Translations under genes and position numbers: made by a program
In this document: positions 57,681 through 64,000 of the stretch, one piece after another
Layout: every line of letters begins with the position of its first letter
How positions within the stretch are numbered: position 1 is the stretch's first letter
The notes under the pieces: generated by a model
Seen by the model: the letters and a program-made list of their open reading frames with translations, nothing else
Databases searched by the model: none
What the model was told of the DNA's origin: nothing
Assembly: GCF_019112545.1 (NCBI RefSeq)
Contig: NW_025064929.1
Location: forward strand, 1-64,000
DNA from: Guyanagaster necrorhizus
Lineage: Eukaryota; Basidiomycota; Agaricomycetes; Agaricales; Physalacriaceae
Length of the DNA: 64,000 bases
Direction of reading: 5' to 3'

Positions 57681-59190
57681 CATGAATAGGACAATTATAT
57701 ATTCATGCTGAACCAGAAGAATGAACAGAAATTCTGTGGCACATGGCTACCAGCTATGCTGCTGAACAATATAACCACAATCACCTGGAGAACCAAGTTG
57801 GCTTACTACCAGAATATCAACTGCTGACTCAGCCCCAACCAATGCTTTGGTCTCCACCTGTCACCCCTCAATAGGCTATATATACAGCACTCTGAGTCCA
57901 AAGTCAATATTCCTATGCCATCTCATCAGAATGATCAATAGCAATACAGCTATCATAATCCCAACCTCAGCCAACATTCTGGCCTGTCAGATATCAAAAC
58001 TCCTGGACCAGCAAAGGAAGCTGTATCCTGGGGGCACAGCCTCTGGCTGACAAAGCCACTGGGAGTGGGAAGGAGCCAATTCAAGATGACTCTGAGGCAG
58101 TCAAACTAGGCTTCACAATACATAATGGAGTAATTATATGAAGGAAGCCCAGTGGCTGATAATAACACTCTCTACTCCTTTCTCAGACCACCCACCAGGT
58201 GGTGATGCTCACTCTTTGACCAGTGGCCCAACCTGATGGAGCCCTTATCAGAGAATGCTGCTGTTCCACAGTGTCAACCAGACTTGGTCAGAAAGCCTCA
58301 CCCCTTTAAAGAAGTGTTCAATGATATTGATCAGCTTCTGATCAACTGCAAACAGTATTTTGAAGCTTATATTGTCTATCTCAGAACAGATATAAATAAG
58401 GTCACCTTTGTGGCCTCATATCTAGAGGACATGGCCAAGACATGGTGGATCTTGATCTCACCAAACTTCCAGTCAGCTATGAGGGCACACTACTGATACC
58501 CCCTATGGCTAGTATTCAAGCAAATGCTCAATGATAAATTCATTGATCCAGCTATACAGGAGATATATAAACAAAAGATCAAGGAGTATAAGATGGGTGA
58601 CAAAGCAGCAACAGACTACTTTGATGAGTTAGAATGGCTCACCAAACTTGCAGGAATCAGAGGTGACATAGCAAATGATGGGTGAATGGTTGAGGCCCTC
58701 AAGAGAGGAGTTCTTGGCTTATATGTCACAATGATCTCAGCAATCAGGTTCAACATCTCAGTCAGCTATGATAAGTGGAAGGAGTGGATCATTGAGATGT
58801 ACAAGGAGCAACAATGACAAAAGGCAGAACAGACCATGCTACAAAACAATCAGAAGCTGAATCAACCAAACATGACAGCTTCCAAGACTGGCAACTCATC
58901 TGCCCAAAAGTTGGGATCCTCAACAGCCAATGCATTATACTATGGGACCCAGAAGACAGAGACAGGCACAATGTATATCAGGGCAGGAAAGCCAATAGAC
59001 ATTGACCAAATGAAGAAGGAAGAAAAGTGCTTCAACTGTGAGCAGAAGAGCCATATAGCCAAAGATTGCCCAAAGAAAAAGCAGACCCAGAAAGACATCC
59101 AAGTGCAGATTGCTGAGTTACAGAAAGAAGCAGAAGAACTTGGTGCAGAGACAAAGGTAGAGGAAGTAAAAGATGAGGCTGACCAGTAAG
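57681..59190 (+). pseudogene. Gag with CCHC zinc knuckle, element G
   Basis: Gag fold at 58236-58800 (DQLLINCKQYFEAYIVYLRT, NDKFIDPAIQEIYKQKIKEY). Knuckle CFNCEQKSHIAKDC near 59027-59070 with all ligands. Helical tail to 59189. Confidence 0.88.
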
Positions 59191-59599
59191 CAATTCTACT
59201 GGGTCAGCCATAAAGAACAGTATCATGGTAGCTGCTGGATAGACTAATAGTACTCTGTAGGTACTCATATATCTAAATTATCTGTGCATTCAAATATACC
59301 CTAATTCTCAACTATCCATACTGCTTATAAATTGCCAATAAATACTCAAATGCCTATAGGCCAAACAGAGGGAGCAACTCCCACTATGTGGCTTAAACCA
59401 TTCAATACTGAATGGATCTGGAGAGCCATCTGAGATGCATCAACAGAGAAAGTGGCAAAAGCTATACTCAAAAACTGGATACACAAAACCCAAGCCAAAG
59501 AAGTCATTGACAAGACGATTAAAGAAATAAAGAAGGCAGAAAGGTGCTGGGCTCTGGAATGGCTCAATAAACTCTGTGGACCACAAAGATATGTCTGCT

Positions 59600-60020
59600 G
59601 AACTAAGACAGGAGAATGAGATCTAATGATCAAGACCCAAATTGAGACTCTCATGAACTGAGTCAGCCACTCTGTCACTATATTAGTTGACAGTGGCTAT
59701 ACAGGAAGCTTGATCAATCGATCATTTGTTGAGCAACACCAGTTACCAATCTGGGCCACTGCAGCCCCCATCTCTGTGTACAATGCTAATGGCACCAAAA
59801 ACTAAGCAGGTTTGATTACTGAATTTATAGAGCTATGGCTCAAAATTAGAGATCATTCTGAATGAATCAATCTAGCCATCATTGATCTTGAGACTAAAGA
59901 GGTATTTTTAGGCTGCAATTGGCTGATTAGGCATAACCCTCTGATCAATTGGAAGACCAGAAAAATCATGTTTTTCAGGTGCAAATGCTGGAAACTACTG
60001 TTTGAGTTACCTGATAAAGA
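59600..60020 (+). pseudogene. Protease domain remnant, element G
   Basis: VTILVDSGYTGSLINRSFVE with the DSG triad kept at about 59685-59700, then EVFLGCNWLIRHNPLINW. Confidence 0.85.
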
Positions 60021-60179
60021 CCTGGAGGACAGGTAGAACAAAGAAATGGAGAATGGTGAAACAATTCTCACTATGGACATGCAGCAGAAAATTCAAATCC
60101 AAGCCATGCATCATGCCAATGATCTGGCAGCCAAAGCCAATGAAGGAAGGAAGGAAAGGACTTTTGAGGAGATAGTATT

Positions 60180-60800
60180 TAAGTGGGCCTGAAATTATTA
60201 GAACCTGTTTGAAAAAGAAAGCTTTGATGAGCTTCCCAAATCTAAACTCTGGGATCATGCTATTGAGCTGATCCCCAATGCTAATGCCAATCTGAACTGC
60301 AAGACCTATCTGCTGGGCAACAACAAACAACAGGAACTTGATAAGTTTCTTGATGAAAACCTTTCTAGCACAAGGATTCACCCTTTAAAGTCACTAATAG
60401 CTTTCCCCTTCTTCTTTGTAAAAAAGAAGGATGGAAAACTGTGACCCATTCAGGATTACTGAAAACTGAACAAAATGATCATCAAGAACTGATATCTACT
60501 CTTGCTGATATCAGAACTAATAGACAAACTCCAAGGGATAAAATACTACATCAAGCTTGATGTTTGGTGGGGTTACAATAACATTCAGATCAAGGAAGAA
60601 GATGAGTGGAAGGTGGCCTTCAGAACCAACCAGAGGTTGTTTAAACCTATAGTCATATTCTTCAGGCTCACAAACTTATCTGCAACCTTCCAATAGATGA
60701 TGAATGACATATTCAAAGATCTCATCACCACTGGAAAGGTCATGATATACTTGGATGATATACTAATTATGTCTAAGACCAAGGAGAAATACTGACAACT
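60180..60800 (+). pseudogene. Reverse transcriptase remnant, element G
   Basis: FFVKKKDGKL*PIQDY*KLN with TGA at 60442-60444 and 60460-60462. DVWWGYNNIQIKEEDEWKVA follows, and the catalytic box YLDDILIMSKT lies near 60749-60781. Confidence 0.92.
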
Positions 60801-61539
60801 AGTACAACAAGTACCGACCCTCATGAGAAAGCACAAACTATTTCTCAAAGCAGAAAAATATGAGTTTGAGGTATTACAAATAGAGTATCTCAGAGTCATC
60901 ATCAGCAAAGAGAGCATCCAAATGGACCCAATCAAAGTAGCCAGGGTAGTAGAATGGCTGGAACTGATGAAGAAGAAAGAACCACAATCATTCCTAGGAT
61001 TCACCAACTTCTACTGCCAGTTCATCAGGGACTACAGTAAGGTCATTCAACTGATGACTCAATTGACTGAAAATGCCTCCTGGACATGGGGATCAAGTCA
61101 ACAGGATGCCTTCAACAGCCTTAAACAATGACTTGCAGAGGACATAGTGCTGGCAATACCAATGCAGAATGGAAAATTTCAGGTAGAAGTGGACTCAAGT
61201 GAGAGAGCCATTGGTGCCATCCTCTCACAAGAGCAAGATGGAAAATGGTGACTGGTAGCATTTCTCTCCAAGGCCTTGTCAGCCATGAAAAGGAACTATG
61301 AAATCTACAACAAAGAATTACTCACCATCATGTTGGCCCTGGAGGAGTGGTGATATTACCTAATTGGCATGATCCAAACCTTCAAAATATGGATTGACTA
61401 TCAGAACCTCAGGTATTTCCAACAGCCACAGAAGTTAAACTGATGACAGGCTCACTGGGTCACAGAACTGAGCCAGTACCTATACATGCTGCATTACAAG
61501 GCAGAAACAGCAAACAAGAAGACAGACCTGCTTAGCTGG
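60801..61539 (+). pseudogene. RT connection and RNase H remnant, element G
   Basis: LGFTNFYCQFIRDYSKVIQL at about 60995-61055. RNase H begins VEVDSSERAIGAILSQEQDG near 61186-61245 and ends MLHYKAETANKKTDLL before the insertion at 61540. Confidence 0.85.
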
Positions 61540-63515
61540 TGATATGCCCTCTTCATGTTCAGGCATGTAAAATTGCAAAAATTGAGAATATATGGACTGT
61601 ATTTCAGTTCAGTAAGTATGTAACTGGGAATAGAATAAGAGCACACAGAAATCTAGCCATCATGAGGCTAAACTGAAGTAACAAGGAGAAGAGTGCATGG
61701 CCTATAGCAAACTAATACCAGAGGGGTTAGACTGCATATGAGGTTCTAGCACTTAGCTCTAAATATGCCAATACTATTACAAGAGAGCATGCTAAAAATA
61801 AAAAGAATATGATCAAAATATGATTGGCAATCCTGATCACATTGATCAATGATGCACTGATGGAACATGCTTTAGAACAGAGAGCTGAGACCCAAAGAAA
61901 GGTATCTGAATAACTGGATGCTGAACAGAGAAATAAAATGATGGCAACAAAGGAATAGATTGAGGAATACTACTCTCAAAGATGAATAGCACATGTACTG
62001 CTCAGAGACTTGCATGTATACTTACAATGCCTTAGCATGCTTAGCACAGTGAGGGACTCTGCATCATACTGAGGTATGACACATACTATATTAGGTAAGT
62101 TAATTAATGCATATTGGGCTAAAAGCAGTGCATTTTATGAGCCAGAGGGAATGTTAAAATACTGAAAAAGAGAATATAACTATTGTGGCTGACTTCAGAC
62201 ATGAGAGATAACTCCAAAGGTCCAGAATAGTTTACCACTGTCAGGGGTGTGTCACTGAGGAAATAAGAAAGTGAGCAGACCTGGCTAGGCCAGCTAGCTG
62301 AGGTCAGCTAGTGAGAAGACATTGCACAGTCATGGCCTGAAAGAGAATAAGCACAGCAACTGTGATATGCATGTGAATAATACCTGCAGGATCTGGTACA
62401 GAGTCCCATGCTTTGAAGATACCATAGTAGGATTGTATTAGTAAGTAACATAGTAGAGTATTTAAATACCACATTGTATGAGTAGAGAGGAAGTTTCCAA
62501 CCCTCACAGTTGCAGTGTATTGGACACAGAAAGCCTTGCACTCTAGCTCTGGGTTTGTGTTTATAACTTTGGGCAAGAAAATAAACATATTATTGAACAC
62601 CCTTGAGAGAGCTGTGAGAACTAAGTGAGACATCAAAGCTTGTGAAAGACTTGAGCCCAGTTTGATAAGAGGTTTTGGATTGTGCTCTAACCTGAGAATA
62701 AGAGAGCAGTGTCTGAAGGGCATTATCTTGAGTTTTTAAGGTATTTGTGATGCATGGTGCTACAGATGGCAGAGGTTCAAACCCTTTGGTCTGTTGGATG
62801 GTGTTTAATTGTGTTTTGTGTCTCTGAATCACATAGTTTTGAATCCTATGGGTCTACAATTGGTTTGGAAGCTTGTGAACAGAGATCTGTGCTCTTAGGC
62901 ACTTGTGGATGTGTTTGTGATTGGTTTTTTTGCTTAGAGTGTGAAGCTTTGAGTCATGTACTGTGTGTGTTAAGGATTTTGAGTTGATCTGAGCTGTGCT
63001 TAGGACTTTTTGGAGAGTTTTGTGAGAGTGTTTCAACATATTGTATTGAGCTGCAGTACCCTTTGTCTTGAGGCCCAGAAACACCTGTTGCCACCTCCTG
63101 TTCTGATAAAATGAAAAGCTTTGAGACTTAGAGAGACCTTAGACTGTTGTAAGCATGCTATTACTGTTTGCATGCTGTGATCTCATTGAAGAAGACAATT
63201 ATATTTGTTAAATACTACTTTTATTGCATTATAATCCCTCCACAAACTAAGAGTTTTGTGTGTGTGTGTGTTAGTGTGAGTGTGGTCAGTGGATAACACT
63301 CTGCTGTATCTGTTTTCACATTGTGCATACTCAGATCCTCTTCAGCACACTGTGATCTCATTGAAGAGGATAATTATATTTGTTGATTACTACTTTTATT
63401 GCATTATAATCCCCCCACAAACTAAGAGTTTTATGTGTGTGTTGGTGTGAGTGTGATTGGTGGATAATGCTCTGCTCTACCTGTTTTCACCTTGCACATG
63501 CTCAGATCCTCTTCA
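61540..63515 (+). mobile_element. Solo LTR, family E2, copy 2, with internal duplication
   Basis: Homolog of 35097-36749, about 320 bp longer mainly because its last part is doubled. It separates the RNase H end from the integrase start of G. TATTTAAATA near 62459 matches the box in copy 1. The ends are uncertain by about 4 bp. Confidence 0.75.
63175..63515 (+). repeat. Tandem duplication at the end of LTR copy 2
   Basis: Units 63175-63349 and 63350-63515 both start CTGTGATCTCATTGAAGA and end near CAGATCCTCTTCA. Copy 1 (36580-36749) has one unit. Confidence 0.85.
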
Positions 63516-64000
63516 CCAGAGAGCTGATCACAACCAGGGAGGAAGCAATAATGAGAGGGTGATATTGCTCAGGCCAGAACACTTCTAGGCAATGATCATG
63601 CCCACCAAGGAGGAGATCCATAAGCACATCAAGAGCATGACTTGGAACATCAGCAAGTGGAATCAGCAAGTGGCACTATACTTAAATCATGAGCAAGACA
63701 TGATGAGGGAGGAAGAGATAATCTGATATAACAGACAAATCTATATACTCTGAGATCAAATGCTGTGGAGCAAGATTATTGCCATGTGCCATGACCATGC
63801 AACTGCCAGGCATCCAGGAATTGCTAAGACCAAGGAATTAGTCTTACAAGAATACTGGTGGCCCAAAATAGAGATAGATATAGAACAATACATCAAAGCC
63901 TGTGATGTATACCAATGGGGAAAGGCATTGACTCAGGCATGGGCAGCTCCACTTCATCCTAATGAAGTACTGAACATATCATGGATCTACATCTCCATCA
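63516..64000 (+). pseudogene. Integrase N-terminal part, element G (cut by window end)
   Basis: HHCC-type zinc domain: CHDHATARHPGIAKTKELVL, then YWWPKIEIDIEQYIKACDVY. The second Cys of the C-x2-C pair is Tyr, and stops interrupt the frame. The catalytic core lies beyond the window. Confidence 0.82.

Larger units (their letters stand above)
55400..64000 (+). mobile_element. Chromovirus element G (plus strand, runs past the window)
   Basis: 5' LTR 55400-55867, primer-binding site 55868, gag leader, gag, protease, reverse transcriptase and RNase H up to 61539. Then comes a solo LTR (61540-63515), and integrase continues to the window end. It is inserted into the gag of H in the opposite orientation. 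All frames are broken, mainly by TGA stops at former Arg codons. Confidence 0.9.

Overview
The window looks like nuclear DNA of a basidiomycete fungus, most likely an agaricomycete. The evidence is very short introns (47-73 nt, GT...AG) in every gene I could model, agaricomycete-type short-chain dehydrogenase, FSH1 hydrolase, O-methyltransferase and C2H2 zinc-finger genes, and nests of chromodomain-bearing Ty3/gypsy LTR retrotransposons. No bacterial features are present. The assembly has one run of N (21357-21506).

The window has three compartments. (1) 1-8310 is repeat DNA almost free of CpG. It holds chromovirus A (minus strand, 410-7103), cut at its 3' end by two nested LTR pieces, followed by an unidentified CpG-poor stretch. 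(2) 8311-33250 is an island with normal CpG content that holds the host genes. The best are SDR1 (12892-14221, +), SDR2 (30138-31426, -) and a C2H2 transcription factor (23273-24413, -), plus a Pro/Ser-rich nuclear-type protein (20093-20611, +). There are also relics: an SDR pseudogene (15394-16050), an FSH1-type serine hydrolase with a stop codon (17750-18173) and a 5'-truncated O-methyltransferase (29350-29998). The island is full of small direct and inverted duplications. (3) 33251-64000 is again CpG-poor and is built from five chromovirus copies: D (33835-41835), fragment E (41836-42661), F (42662-50002) and H (50003-55399) on the minus strand, and G (55400 to the end of the window) on the plus strand. 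Solo LTRs of two other families sit inside D, H and G.

The chromoviruses share one layout: an LTR of about 460 bp, a long gag leader, gag with a CCHC knuckle, protease, reverse transcriptase, RNase H, integrase and a chromodomain. All copies are inactivated. At two fixed arginine codons of the reverse transcriptase, the five copies carry TGG, TGA, TAA, CAA or TGC, all readable as CpG decay products of CGN. A 98-bp LTR piece at 312-409 still has the CpGs that the other LTRs have lost. The primer-binding site next to the LTR in A, D and G is complementary to the predicted 5' end of the element's own transcript, which is the self-priming arrangement known from Tf1/sushi elements.

In the island, SDR (three copies), O-methyltransferase, FSH1 hydrolase and a zinc-finger regulator within 20 kb suggest a decayed or rearranged secondary-metabolism locus. 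That is inference: no core synthase gene is visible. Exon models were made by eye from splice signals, reading phase and paralog comparison; no database search was run.
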